Assembly: GCF_023195895.1 (NCBI RefSeq)
Contig: NZ_JALPRK010000022.1
Location: 1-64,000 of the forward strand
From: Paenibacillus mellifer
Lineage (GTDB): Bacteria; Bacillota; Bacilli; Paenibacillales; Paenibacillaceae
DNA: 64,000 nucleotides
Direction of reading: 5' to 3'
Under the pieces are notes generated by a model that saw only the letters and a list, made by a program, of their open reading frames with translations, had not been told where the DNA came from and made no database searches. Made by a program: the position numbers and the translations under genes. This document shows positions 42,818 to 51,534 of this stretch, piece by piece; the first letter of the stretch is position 1, and each line of letters opens with the position of its first letter.

Positions 42818-44311
42818 TTAGTTGATGGATAAGTTCAGAATGCCTTGTTTATAGCTCCAGGTTAGCTTCGGATATTTCTTCTGGAACTCATGTAGTTCCA
42901 GATAGGATTCACCATCCACCAATTTGGCCGTTTTGGCGGCCAACGTGAAGCCGGCTTGCTTGCCGAGGGGATCGGTGATGGTTAACTTTCCAATGCTCGA
43001 GGTCCAGGCCGGAGTGCCTTGAATCAGCGAGGACAACAAACGGGATGGAGCGTATACTTGCTTGCCGCTTTGGATGACATCGATATAACCCGGGAAAGCC
43101 GTTCCGTTAATATTCAACGAAGCAGGTCCGCCGCTTACGCTGACTTTCCGGGCACCAGCCTCATACATTCCGGTAATCAACTGCGCGGCTGCGTTGTTGT
43201 TCACCTCGAGGTCCGGCTTCAGGCCGACATGGTTGAAATCCACTTGCTTCGGTGTCAGGTAAGCTTGTACGGTCAGCTTCAGGGAGCTGCCATTGGATAA
43301 CGGGAAAACGTTCTGGATACGTGCTTTCCCGTAAGTTTGGGCTCCAACGACCTTGGCGATTCCGTTGTCGCGAAGCGCACCCGTTAATATTTCCGAAGCG
43401 CTGGCGGAGAGCCCGTTGGTCAGCACGACTACCGGCATCCCAATGTCTTCGCCGCCCGTGATCTCAACGGGCTGTAGTTCGCCGCTTTGGTCGACGGTAT
43501 ACATCAGAACGCCATCCTTCATGAAGTGCTTGGCGATATTGGCGGCTGACTCGACATAACCACCCAGATTGTCGCGCAAGTCCAAGACGAGTGCGCTAAT
43601 CCCAGCCTGACGCAAGGAGGTTAATTTCTGTGCGAACTCTTCATCCGCCGTATCGGAGAAGGAGGAAACCGCGATGTATCCGACCCTACTGGAAGGAATG
43701 ACCGATCCGGTGACCGAAGGCAGCGAGAAATGGGCTCGCGTAATCGGATAAACCAATGTCTGTCCGGCCCGGTTCACCGTGATCTTGACCAGGGTGTTCT
43801 CTTCCCCTTGAATCCGCGCTACGTCCTCGCTGCTGGTCACTGCTTGCCCGTCTACCTTGGCGATGATATCGCCCGCTTTAAGACCCGATTTGGATGCGGG
43901 GGAATTCGGCAGCACGTCGGTGATGTACAGCTTGTCATTATAGAAGCGAAGCGTAACTCCGATGCCCACGAATTCCTGATTAACGCCATTTTCGAAATCC
44001 TGCAGATCCTCTTTCGAGAAATAATCACTATAAGGGTCGTCCAGCGAATAAACCATGCCGCGTATCGCATTATCCAGGAACTCCTGGCGTTCTACGCCTT
44101 CAATATTGTAGGCTTCCAAATAATTCAATACTTCCTGGAGCGCCTGGAGATCGGATGATGTTTCTGTCGTCCCCAATTGAATGATTGTTCCGGCCTCTGC
44201 AGTACTGGCTGTTCCAGCCGCCTCCGCCGCTCCGGCTGCTTGCGGCAAGCCCAGCAGTGAGAGGGATAACATCGGGATTAATGCATACTTGCGGAATGAA
44301 GTTAAGATCAT
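42818..44311 (-). CDS. S41-family carboxy-terminal processing protease with PDZ domain
   Basis: A 497-residue exported protease. After a signal peptide (~residues 7-29) come a helical cap, a PDZ domain (~115-195, VLPNSPASKSGLKAGDIIAKVDG) and the S41 core with catalytic Ser304 (LSASASEIL), Lys329 (TYGKARIQ) and Gln333, spaced as in Tsp/CtpB. The last ~100 residues look like the copper-amine-oxidase-like domain found in many Paenibacillus exported proteins (MY-like SYLELHEFQKKYPKLTWSY). It probably cleaves proteins at the envelope; CtpB-type members act in sporulation signalling, but this one cannot be assigned to that role. Confidence 0.92.
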   Translation of the reverse strand: MILTSFRKYALIPMLSLSLLGLPQAAGAAEAAGTASTAEAGTIIQLGTTETSSDLQALQEVLNYLEAYNIEGVERQEFLDNAIRGMVYSLDDPYSDYFSKEDLQDFENGVNQEFVGIGVTLRFYNDKLYITDVLPNSPASKSGLKAGDIIAKVDGQAVTSSEDVARIQGEENTLVKITVNRAGQTLVYPITRAHFSLPSVTGSVIPSSRVGYIAVSSFSDTADEEFAQKLTSLRQAGISALVLDLRDNLGGYVESAANIAKHFMKDGVLMYTVDQSGELQPVEITGGEDIGMPVVVLTNGLSASASEILTGALRDNGIAKVVGAQTYGKARIQNVFPLSNGSSLKLTVQAYLTPKQVDFNHVGLKPDLEVNNNAAAQLITGMYEAGARKVSVSGGPASLNINGTAFPGYIDVIQSGKQVYAPSRLLSSLIQGTPAWTSSIGKLTITDPLGKQAGFTLAAKTAKLVDGESYLELHEFQKKYPKLTWSYKQGILNLSIN

Positions 44312-44366
44312 ATTCGGTTCTTCCTTTACATAATTTTCGATACTCGGGAGCTTGTCTTCCCGCTAT

Positions 44367-45170
44367 CTAATCCAGGAACGCATTCCGCACCCGGTTCCAA
44401 AATGGAAATGGCCGATAGCGGACAAAGCTGATTTTTCGGTCGGAAACCTGGCAGCGGACGGAGACCATATCATTCATCGGCAGATTGACATGATCAATCG
44501 TCAGCAGCAAGTTCTGTTCTTTGCGCGAATAAATATCGCAGTGATGATGCTTAGGCAGCACCAGCGGTGAGCCCAACGTCCGGAACACTCGATTGTTAAT
44601 TGAAGCGATTTCCGTGATCTGCAGCGCTTCGATCGTCGGGTGGATCATGGCTCCCCCCAAGCTTTTGTTATAGGCGGTACTGCCGGACGGAGTGGATACG
44701 CAAATACCATCACCGCGGAACATTTCAAACATCTGGTCGTTAATATCAACTTGGGCAACGACGGTGCCGTCAACGCCCTTTAGCGTAAATTCGTTTAAGC
44801 AGATGTGGGAGGAAGCGCCCGACTTCTTCTGAAGCTCTAGCTCGATCAAGGGATAACGAACGATACGAGGCCTCAGCAATCCGGGATCCGAATGTCCGCT
44901 CATCATCTGCACCAGCTCGGGAATTTCGTCCGCTTTCCAGTCGGCGTAGAAACCCAGATGGCCGGTGTGAATTCCGACGAATGCGATGGAAGAAATTTGA
45001 TCGATAAACGTATGGAAGGCATGAAGCATCGTGCCGTCTCCGCCGATGGAGACGACGATATCCGGGGATTTCGCATCCAGCTCAAGTCCCTGCTCAGCCG
45101 CCAGCTTATGGAAGGTTTGGCTTAATTCGACGGATAAGGGGTCCCCTCGGTCAAGTACATAGTATCTCAA
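44367..45170 (-). CDS. nadK: NAD kinase
   Basis: A 267-residue cytoplasmic enzyme that makes NADP+ from NAD+ and ATP (or polyphosphate). The GGDGT motif lies at residues 43-47 (VSIGGDGTMLHAFH), with TPSGSTAYNKSLGG as the second conserved segment. Start TTG 45170 with AAGGAGC upstream. It supplies NADP+ for reactions such as that of Zwf, but is not in an operon with it. Confidence 0.95.
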   Translation of the reverse strand: MRYYVLDRGDPLSVELSQTFHKLAAEQGLELDAKSPDIVVSIGGDGTMLHAFHTFIDQISSIAFVGIHTGHLGFYADWKADEIPELVQMMSGHSDPGLLRPRIVRYPLIELELQKKSGASSHICLNEFTLKGVDGTVVAQVDINDQMFEMFRGDGICVSTPSGSTAYNKSLGGAMIHPTIEALQITEIASINNRVFRTLGSPLVLPKHHHCDIYSRKEQNLLLTIDHVNLPMNDMVSVRCQVSDRKISFVRYRPFPFWNRVRNAFLD

Positions 45171-45279
45171 GTTGACAAGCTCCTTTTACAGAGGCTGTTC
45201 AAATCATAGTCGTTTTGAACACGCGCTTGAATATCCTTTTGTAAAGATCATAATCAATTCGCCAGAAGAACACAACGTT

Positions 45280-46503
45280 TCATTTTCGCTGCCGTAAGCG
45301 ATGAATGAAACTGGACAGGAATGACAAAATAAGTAGGATGGCCATCGTCACCAGAAAGAATCGGAAAGCTCCTGGGAGGGCTTGCCAACCATAAAGCACC
45401 TCATCTTGTCCAAATTTGGGCGAAGCGATAGCCCAAGCCGGCGCGGACCCCATGAGAGGGTTCCAGATGAGCAGCAGCAGCCCGGCGGATAACACGGCGT
45501 GAAGAAAACGGGCCGCCAGAAAAGGGAAATAACGCAGGTCAGCACCATTTAGAATGCTGGCGACCTGGGCATGTACCGATAAGCCACCCCAAGACAAGAT
45601 GAATGCGGCCGCCGCCGCTTTATACATCAGGGGAATCCCCTCCGGCGCTGCGGCTGCTTTAGCGCCTAAGGTGACTTCAAACAAGCCTCCCATCAGCGGT
45701 TCAGCCAGCTGACTGGGCAGTCCCAAAAGCGGCAAGAGATGGCGAAATCCCCCGTATAGTGAGCTCATAAAGCCCGAGGCCGTGAGCACTTCAAGGATGA
45801 CGGAGAAGAAGACAACCAGCCCGCCGACAACGGTCATTAGCTGCAGGGAAGAGACAACCGCTTGCCGCAGGAGTTCTCCGAGGCGGCGTCCGTCTTGTAT
45901 CCGGGCCTCATGCATCGCCTGCAAAGCTAACTTCAGGCTAAAACGGCCGGATCCAACGCCTTCTTCGGAGCTTGCCGGCTCATCGCGGTCGGGGCGGTAG
46001 AAGCGCATGACCAGACCGATCAGCAATGCCCCTCCGTAATGAGATAACGCGAGCGCACCGGCCAGCTTCGGATTGCCGAAGAAGCCAACCGAGACCGCCC
46101 CGATCAGAAAGATCGGGTCAGACGACGTGGTAAAGGAGACAAGTCGTTCTCCCTCTATTCGGGAAACGAGGCGCTGCTCGCGCAGCTTGGTAGCCAGCTT
46201 GGCGCTTACGGGGTAGCCGGAGGCAAACCCCATGGCCAATACAAAACCGCCGTTGCCCGGGATCCGAAACACCGGTTTCATTAACGGGTCAAGCAGCTTG
46301 CCGAGAAAATGGACAATCCCAAAGCCAAGCATGACCTCGGAGATCACGAAAAACGGAAACAAGGACGGGAACAACACGTCCCACCAAATGGCCAGACCGC
46401 GGACTCCGGCTTGCCAGGAGGCTTCCGGGTAGCCGATCATCACCACAGCTAGCAAAAGTGCAGCGATGAGGAATAGAAAAGCCGTCAAGCGTTTGAATAC
46501 CAT
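45280..46503 (-). CDS. ylbJ: Sporulation integral membrane protein YlbJ
   Basis: A 407-residue membrane protein with about nine helices. Two halves carry Gate (nucleoside-recognition) signatures: GFASGYPVSAKLATKL and WGGLSVHAQVASILNG, with LFPSLFPFFVISEVMLG near the N-terminus. YlbJ is a mother-cell sporulation protein required for spore cortex formation in Bacillus. The ATG has GGAGGCG upstream. Confidence 0.92.
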   Translation of the reverse strand: MVFKRLTAFLFLIAALLLAVVMIGYPEASWQAGVRGLAIWWDVLFPSLFPFFVISEVMLGFGIVHFLGKLLDPLMKPVFRIPGNGGFVLAMGFASGYPVSAKLATKLREQRLVSRIEGERLVSFTTSSDPIFLIGAVSVGFFGNPKLAGALALSHYGGALLIGLVMRFYRPDRDEPASSEEGVGSGRFSLKLALQAMHEARIQDGRRLGELLRQAVVSSLQLMTVVGGLVVFFSVILEVLTASGFMSSLYGGFRHLLPLLGLPSQLAEPLMGGLFEVTLGAKAAAAPEGIPLMYKAAAAAFILSWGGLSVHAQVASILNGADLRYFPFLAARFLHAVLSAGLLLLIWNPLMGSAPAWAIASPKFGQDEVLYGWQALPGAFRFFLVTMAILLILSFLSSFIHRLRQRK

Positions 46504-46593
46504 GGGTACGCCTCCACATCAAATCATAGTGAAGTGTATGAATTAACTGGGACAAACAGCACAAAAAAATAAAGGAAGCGGTTTCAATAGGGG

Positions 46594-46622
46594 CTGATAT
46601 TTCTGAACTTCTATGTTAAAAT
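46594..46622 (+). promoter_or_regulatory. Promoter of a small-protein transcript
   Basis: CTGATA (46594-46599), 17-bp spacer, TG-extended TAAAAT (46617-46622). It directs transcription into the 31-residue ORF at 46714 that ends at a terminator. Confidence 0.6.
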
Positions 46623-46713
46623 GATTCTAGAAGACCAATATGGATCTTTTGAACCAGCTATGATCCGATCCTAAACGTGGCAGCAGCCAAATTTTATGGA
46701 TGGAGTGATGTTC

Positions 46714-46809
46714 ATGAGCATTGTCGCAGGTGTTCTTGTCTGTGCTTTTGTTTATGTTATCCGCGCCTCTCTCGTCCATTCCGGCGAAGAGGATTGGCGC
46801 AGCTACTGA
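46714..46809 (+). CDS. 31-residue membrane miniprotein
   Basis: The frame encodes a hydrophobic N-terminal segment (SIVAGVLVCAFVYVIRASLV) followed by a short acidic tail ending Ser-Glu-Glu-like SGEEDWRSY. GGAG lies eight bases before the ATG. It has its own promoter upstream (46594-46622) and terminator downstream (46836-46865), which makes translation likely. No family is recognised. A single-span membrane protein, possibly a regulator of a larger partner, is an inference. Confidence 0.55.
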   Translation: MSIVAGVLVCAFVYVIRASLVHSGEEDWRSY

Positions 46810-46835
46810 TAGATTCCAGACCCGCATATAAGTAG

Positions 46836-46865
46836 AAGCTCCGGTAGGAGCTTTTATTTTTTTTT
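46836..46865 (+). terminator. Terminator of the miniprotein transcript
   Basis: AAGCTCC-GGTA-GGAGCTT (46836-46853) followed by a long T-run. Confidence 0.85.
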
Positions 46866-46898
46866 GATATAATAAGGAAAAACGGAGGCGGTGAACTG

Positions 46899-47276
46899 AT
46901 GAATCAAGGCTTAAGCCTATACGACAACCTTGGCGGAGAAGAGACGATACGGCGACTGGTAGAGGCCTTTTATCCCCGGGTTCAACGTGAACCGTTGCTG
47001 GGTCCCTTATTCCCGGAGGACATCACCCCGGTGATGGAGAAGCAATTCATGTTCTTGACACAGTTTTTCGGCGGACCTTCCCTTTATTCCGACGCCGTTG
47101 GCCATCCGATGATGCGTGCTCGGCATCTGCCGTTTCCGGTGACAACGGAACGCGCCGAGGCTTGGCTGGCCTGCATGCGCGCTGCGCTGGAAGAGATAGG
47201 GATCGAGGAGCCGTTGCGTGAATTCGTGCTGGAGCGGTTGTCCGGTCCGGCTTTTCATTTTGTAAATACACCTTAG
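46899..47276 (+). CDS. yjbI: Truncated (2/2) hemoglobin, group II, YjbI-like
   Basis: A 125-residue globin with the shortened N-terminus and Gly turns of the 2/2 fold (LYDNLGGEETIRRLVEAFY) and the proximal heme ligand His76 in MMRARHLPFPVT, typical of group II. Such proteins bind oxygen or other heme ligands and take part in redox or nitric-oxide tolerance. Ribosome-binding site GGAGGCGG precedes the ATG. It forms a likely unit with the DUF2225 gene 50 bp downstream. Confidence 0.93.
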   Translation: MNQGLSLYDNLGGEETIRRLVEAFYPRVQREPLLGPLFPEDITPVMEKQFMFLTQFFGGPSLYSDAVGHPMMRARHLPFPVTTERAEAWLACMRAALEEIGIEEPLREFVLERLSGPAFHFVNTP

Positions 47277-47326
47277 ACGATAACAGATCATCCGCCGAGC
47301 GGACCTTTGAAAGGAAGTAGGACAAT

Positions 47327-48025
47327 TTGGAACTTGAACCTCTGTATCAGATCAAAGTCACTTGCATCCATTGCGAAAATGAATTTTCAACCTCGCGCGT
47401 ACGTCCCAGCTTTAAGCGGGCCACACGCACGGATACGGACTTTTGCGGATATTATCAGAAGGAGAATCCGGATTATTATGTGGTTCGGGTATGTCCCTCG
47501 TGTGGATTTGCTTCGACGGAGAATTCGGCATCCCGCTTGACCGACCGGCAGAACGCTTTATTCGAGGACGCGATCGCCAGCCGATTCAACAAGAAGAGCT
47601 ATGGCGGCCATCGCGATTGGGATACGGCGCTGGAAACCTACAAGCTTGCGCTGATTTGTGCTCAAACCATCGGGGAGACGGATCGGATCATCGCGAGCTT
47701 GCTGCACCACATCGCTTGGCTGTACCGGTATCAAAGCAATGTCGAACAGGAGAAGCGGTTTCTGGAATTTGCGCTGGAGGCCTATATCCGCGTTTACGAA
47801 AATGAAGGCGTTGGCGGCAGCGATGCGCGCCTGATGTACTTGATTGGCGAGTTATACCGCCGGGTTGGTAATTACAATGATGCGGTCAAATGGTTTGGAC
47901 GCGTCATCAACGACAAGCGGATTGTGGATGCGGCGATGATCCGGGCTTCCCGCGAACAGTGGGCCCTGCTACGAGAGGAAATGCTTAGCGGGGGGCATGA
48001 GCTACCCGAGGAGATGCGCGGCTAA
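47327..48025 (+). CDS. DUF2225-family protein
   Basis: A 232-residue protein with two CxxC pairs in the N-terminal 70 residues (CIHCENEFSTSRVRPSF, CPSCGFASTEN), a likely zinc site, followed by a TPR-like helical region (WDTALETYKLALICAQTIG, YNDAVKWFGRVINDK). This matches DUF2225, of unknown function. Start TTG 47327 with AAGGAAG nine bases upstream. Confidence 0.9.
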   Translation: MELEPLYQIKVTCIHCENEFSTSRVRPSFKRATRTDTDFCGYYQKENPDYYVVRVCPSCGFASTENSASRLTDRQNALFEDAIASRFNKKSYGGHRDWDTALETYKLALICAQTIGETDRIIASLLHHIAWLYRYQSNVEQEKRFLEFALEAYIRVYENEGVGGSDARLMYLIGELYRRVGNYNDAVKWFGRVINDKRIVDAAMIRASREQWALLREEMLSGGHELPEEMRG

Positions 48026-48057
48026 CGGACAAGCCTACACGACGATTGTAGCATCAA

Positions 48058-48090
48058 GAAGGGCCGTCTCAGAGGAAACGGCCCTTCGTT
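48058..48090 (+). terminator. Terminator after the DUF2225 gene
   Basis: GAAGGGCCGT / ACGGCCCTTC (48058-48067 with 48078-48087). The run after it (GTTG) is poor in T, so it may also act for the convergent genes. Confidence 0.7.
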
Positions 48091-48135
48091 GCGTATCGAA
48101 TCTCCTAGACATTTTGGAATCCTGCGGCGCTGGAT

Positions 48136-48366
48136 TTACCGAATAACCGTATCGGTTAACAGGTAATCGTTGTCGCAGTCCAGGACATGAAGCTTGTTCC
48201 CGCAGCAGGGAAAGACAAGCAGCTTCTTCTTCCCTTCATGAATCGTTTTCAGCTCGCGGGGCTTCAGCGGCAGCAGCACGTTGCTGCTAGAGCAAAACGG
48301 GCACTCATGTACATAAACGTCGCCCATGACGACATCATAGGGCCACGACTGATTAAAAGGGATCAT
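48136..48366 (-). CDS. Small putative zinc-binding protein
   Basis: A 76-residue protein beginning MIPFNQSWPYDVVMGDVYV. A CPFC pair and a later CC (VFPCCGNKLHVLDCD) suggest a small zinc ribbon. The frame extends upstream to 48579, but the start at 48366 overlaps the stop of yycC (ATGA), which indicates translational coupling. Function unknown. Confidence 0.7.
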   Translation of the reverse strand: MIPFNQSWPYDVVMGDVYVHECPFCSSSNVLLPLKPRELKTIHEGKKKLLVFPCCGNKLHVLDCDNDYLLTDTVIR

Positions 48367-48524
48367 TCGGAATCGGCTGGCGGGTTGCCCGCCTCTTCTT
48401 TGGCTAGTTCTGCGATTTTTTGCAATAAAATGTGCTGCGGCATATGCATAAGGTGCTCGATCGGCACTTTGAGTTTGGCGGCTAATTTCACGGCGGTATC
48501 CGCCGAAATTTGCAAAGGTTTCAT
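48363..48524 (-). CDS. yycC: YycC-family small protein
   Basis: A 53-residue protein beginning MKPLQISADTAVKLAAKL and containing VPIEHLMHMPQHILLQKIAE, matching the YycC family of Bacilli (unknown function). AGGAGGG lies seven bases before the ATG. The stop TGA overlaps the next start. It is short enough to be easily missed; the longer frame from 48579 read in another phase is not the real gene here. Confidence 0.75.
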   Translation of the reverse strand: MKPLQISADTAVKLAAKLKVPIEHLMHMPQHILLQKIAELAKEEAGNPPADSE

Positions 48525-48633
48525 GGAATATCCCTCCTATAGTCTGGCAGCTAGTTAATAGTGCAACCCCTAATAGCATACACTGTTATCCCATAAGCCA
48601 TCAATATGAACGATACGGAAAGGAAGCGAACTT

Positions 48634-50436
48634 ATGTCAAGATTTGCTGAACCGATTCAACCCACTTGGGAACTGGATACCATTTTTCCGGGAGGCTCTG
48701 CCTCCACGGCACTGCGCGATCATCTAGAAGCTTTGGAACGGGATATTACCTCGTACCAAACCAAGCTGAAAGATCTGGAGGCTCCATCCACGCTGGAGGA
48801 GACAAAGGCCTTGGATGACTTGATCGCGGACCTGCAGTCGGCGGCAGCCCGTCTGTATGAGGCGAACAGCTTTGTCGGCTGTTTGACGGCACAGGATCAA
48901 CACGATAAGAAGGCGCTGCAGTTGGACGCCAAAATCACTTCTTTAGGCGCTTCATTTAGTAATGTCATGACTTTATTCTGGAACGTTCTTCGGTTAACGG
49001 AGGATGACGTATGGGAAGGCTGGATGGCACGGGAAGAAGTTATGCCGATTTCCTTCATCCTTCGCGAGAAACGGGAGCAAGCCCGGGAGAAGCTGGCGCC
49101 GGAGCTGGAGAATCTGGTGTCCGACTTGGCGGTGGACGGCTACCATGGATGGGGGCAGCATTACGATACGATCGTCTCCAAGGTTGGCGTGCCTTTTGAA
49201 GATCCAAACGGCGAGGTCAAGACGTTATCGGTAGGCCAGGCAGCCAACAAGCTGGATGATCCGGACCGTAGCGTACGGGAGCGCGTATTTGCCAGCTGGG
49301 AGGAAGCTTGGACGAAGGCGGAGGACTATTCTGCCGATACATTGAATCGTCTCGCGGGTTTCCGGCTCAAATTGTACGAGAAACGCGGCTGGGAGGATGT
49401 CCTGAAAGAACCGCTGGCCATCAATCGGATGTCTCAAGCCACGTTGGACGCGATGTGGCAGGTGATCGTTGAGAACAAGCCGAAGTTCGTTGCTTATCTG
49501 GAGCGCAAAGCCAAGTTGCTTGGTGTCGATAAGCTAAGCTGGACCGACGTGGATTCTCCGCTGGGCCAAGCCGCCGGTAAAATTACATATGAACAGGCGG
49601 CAGAGGATATCGTCAAGCAATTCGGCAACTTTAGTCCCAAGCTGGCGGAGTTTGCCACAATGGCGTTTAACAAACGCTGGATCGAGGCGGAGGACCGCCC
49701 CGGCAAACGCCCCGGAGGATTCTGTACCTCCCTGCCGAAGAGCAAACAGACGCGTATTTTCATGACGTTCGGCGGTACGGTTTCCAATGTTTATACGCTG
49801 GCACATGAGCTTGGGCATGCTTATCACCAAAACGTGATGGAGGAGCTGCCGATCTTTAATCAGGATTATGCGATGAATGTAGCGGAGACCGCTTCGACCT
49901 TTGCCGAGATGATCCTGGCCGATGCCTTCGTGAAAAATGCGGCGAATGACCAGGAGAAGATTGTCCTGCTCGCTGACAAGGTGCAAAATTCGGTTGCCTT
50001 TTACATGAATATTCATGCCCGTTTCCTGTTCGAAACCCGGTTCTATGAGAAACGCCGGCAGGGCGTGCTGGATGCTGCCGAGTTGTCCGAGCTGATGGAG
50101 GAAGCACAACGCGAAGCATTCCAGGGGGCGCTGGGCAGCTATCACCCGCATTTCTGGGCGTCCAAGCTGCATTTCTATATCACGGACGTGCCCTTTTATA
50201 ATTTCCCTTACACCTTCGGATATATGTTCAGCACCGGGCTTTACGCACTGGCGCAGCGGGAAGGCCAAAGCTTTGCGGCCAAGTATGATGCGCTCTTGCG
50301 AGATACCGGCCGGATGACGGTGGAAGAATTGGCCGCCAAACATCTTGGCGTCGATTTGACGAAACCGGATTTTTGGCGTGAAGCAATGGCTGTGAATGTC
50401 GCCGACGTGGATGCTTTTTTGGAACTGACCAAGTAA
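48634..50436 (+). CDS. pepF: Oligoendopeptidase F-type M3 metallopeptidase
   Basis: A 600-residue cytoplasmic zinc peptidase with HELGHAYHQ (His391, Glu392, His395) and the downstream Glu of the M3 motif in MNVAETASTFAEMILADA. It cuts oligopeptides of roughly 7-17 residues. Length and organisation match M3B PepF. AAAGGAAGCG precedes the ATG. Confidence 0.95.
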   Translation: MSRFAEPIQPTWELDTIFPGGSASTALRDHLEALERDITSYQTKLKDLEAPSTLEETKALDDLIADLQSAAARLYEANSFVGCLTAQDQHDKKALQLDAKITSLGASFSNVMTLFWNVLRLTEDDVWEGWMAREEVMPISFILREKREQAREKLAPELENLVSDLAVDGYHGWGQHYDTIVSKVGVPFEDPNGEVKTLSVGQAANKLDDPDRSVRERVFASWEEAWTKAEDYSADTLNRLAGFRLKLYEKRGWEDVLKEPLAINRMSQATLDAMWQVIVENKPKFVAYLERKAKLLGVDKLSWTDVDSPLGQAAGKITYEQAAEDIVKQFGNFSPKLAEFATMAFNKRWIEAEDRPGKRPGGFCTSLPKSKQTRIFMTFGGTVSNVYTLAHELGHAYHQNVMEELPIFNQDYAMNVAETASTFAEMILADAFVKNAANDQEKIVLLADKVQNSVAFYMNIHARFLFETRFYEKRRQGVLDAAELSELMEEAQREAFQGALGSYHPHFWASKLHFYITDVPFYNFPYTFGYMFSTGLYALAQREGQSFAAKYDALLRDTGRMTVEELAAKHLGVDLTKPDFWREAMAVNVADVDAFLELTK

Positions 50437-50449
50437 CCCGTTTTAATCG

Positions 50450-50479
50450 ATAGGTCCTCGAAAGAGGGCCTATTTTGTT
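50450..50479 (+). terminator. Terminator after pepF
   Basis: ATAGGTCCTC-GAAA-GAGGGCCTAT (50450-50473) followed by T-rich sequence. Confidence 0.82.
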
Positions 50480-50552
50480 TGATGATTTTTGTCGGATAGT
50501 GGAGAAAGATTCATTCTAAATAGGTATAAATAACCATTTATGTTGTATATTG

Positions 50553-50581
50553 TTGATTAGAAGGAAATATTATCCTATAAT
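50553..50581 (+). promoter_or_regulatory. Promoter of the 138-residue gene
   Basis: TTGATT (50553-50558), 17-bp spacer, TATAAT (50576-50581), a strong sigma-A-like pair. Confidence 0.75.
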
Positions 50582-50637
50582 GTGACATAAGCCCTATATC
50601 ATAGGTTGCAATCTTTTGGGGGAAAGGTGGGAGGATA

Positions 50638-51054
50638 TTGCTGAGAGCTGAACAAATTTCACTCGTTAGGCAGATCGACTTGGTTTTTAAGGAGCTGGAG
50701 GAGGAACTGGCGGGGTTATCTTCGGGAACCGTATTTCTGCAGATCCGGAATAATACCGTCGGTAAGTTTGGCATCCGCCACAATCCGATTGCCGGCAGAA
50801 ACGGGCAGCTTAGTGAAGATACTCGTGGGTTAAATGCGGAACAGATCCATTCTTTTCGGATGATGGCGATTCAAGCGCTTCAGTTCAAACGGTACTGGAC
50901 GCATGGCGAGATCAGCTATGAATTTGCATTACGTCAGGGTGCCGTAGTTATCGACGCGGTCATGGAATCGAACTATAACATGGCCAATCTGCTAATCCAA
51001 CGGTATCCACATAAGGATCACGGTACAAATACATACGGGAACCTGTCTTCCTGA
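50638..51054 (+). CDS. Hypothetical 138-residue protein
   Basis: I do not recognise a family. The protein is soluble, mixed helical with a polar beginning (AEQISLVRQIDLVFKELEEE) and a conserved-looking FGIRHNPIAGRNG segment. Its start is uncertain: TTG 50638 is only three bases after GGGAGG. A strong promoter upstream and a terminator downstream indicate a monocistronic gene. Confidence 0.6.
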   Translation: MLRAEQISLVRQIDLVFKELEEELAGLSSGTVFLQIRNNTVGKFGIRHNPIAGRNGQLSEDTRGLNAEQIHSFRMMAIQALQFKRYWTHGEISYEFALRQGAVVIDAVMESNYNMANLLIQRYPHKDHGTNTYGNLSS

Positions 51055-51073
51055 GGTTTCAACCGGGCAAAGG

Positions 51074-51110
51074 GAAACAGGCGATCTGCTAAGCAGACCG
51101 CCTGTTTCTA
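51074..51110 (+). terminator. Terminator after the 138-residue gene
   Basis: GAAACAGGCG and TCTGC pair with GCAGA and CGCCTGTTTC around TAA (51074-51108). It may also stop the convergent sasp transcript. Confidence 0.82.
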
Positions 51111-51134
51111 TAGAGGGTAATAGGAGTATGCAAG

Positions 51135-51362
51135 TTACAGGTTCGAACGACCCGACAATTGCTGCTCCGCCAGTTGAACCAAACGTTTTGTGATGTAGCC
51201 TCCAAGAGATCCGGTTTCACGGGAAGTATAATTCCCATAGTAACCGTCTTGCGGGATTTGTACGCCCAATTCCTGCGCTGCTTCCATTTTCATTTGTTGC
51301 AACGCAGCGGTCGCTTGAGGAACAACAAGGTTATTACGGCTTCCGCGGCTTTGACCTGCCAT
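51135..51362 (-). CDS. Alpha/beta-type small acid-soluble spore protein
   Basis: A 75-residue protein with the family hallmarks: QMKMEAAQELGVQI, the GPR protease recognition segment, and SLGGYITKRLVQLAEQQL. These proteins saturate spore DNA and protect it from UV and heat, and are degraded on germination. ATG 51362 follows AAAGGAGGTGA, a perfect ribosome-binding site; the GTG at 51371 lies within it. Confidence 0.94.
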   Translation of the reverse strand: MAGQSRGSRNNLVVPQATAALQQMKMEAAQELGVQIPQDGYYGNYTSRETGSLGGYITKRLVQLAEQQLSGRSNL

Positions 51363-51484
51363 GTTTGTCACCTCCTTTGGCGTTAGTGATGTTAGTATGG
51401 TTCGTAGGGTGCAAAATATGCGGTGAGATCCAAAGCTAGGGCAGTGGTAATTATTTCTTTCGGCCCGAAACTCGTGTAACGGGG

Positions 51485-51512
51485 CAAAAAAAACCGCCTT
51501 CTAGGAAGGCGG
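51485..51512 (-). terminator. Terminator of the galM-like gene
   Basis: On the minus strand CCGCCTTC-CTA-GAAGGCGG followed by TTTTTTTT. Confidence 0.85.
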
Positions 51513-51534
51513 AAATTCTGAAAATAGAATGGGA

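Noticed and set aside
45181-45279. Inverted repeat TTCAAA...TTTGAA between nadK and ylbJ
   Set aside because: Short and A+T-rich, without a T-run or link to a promoter; likely chance.
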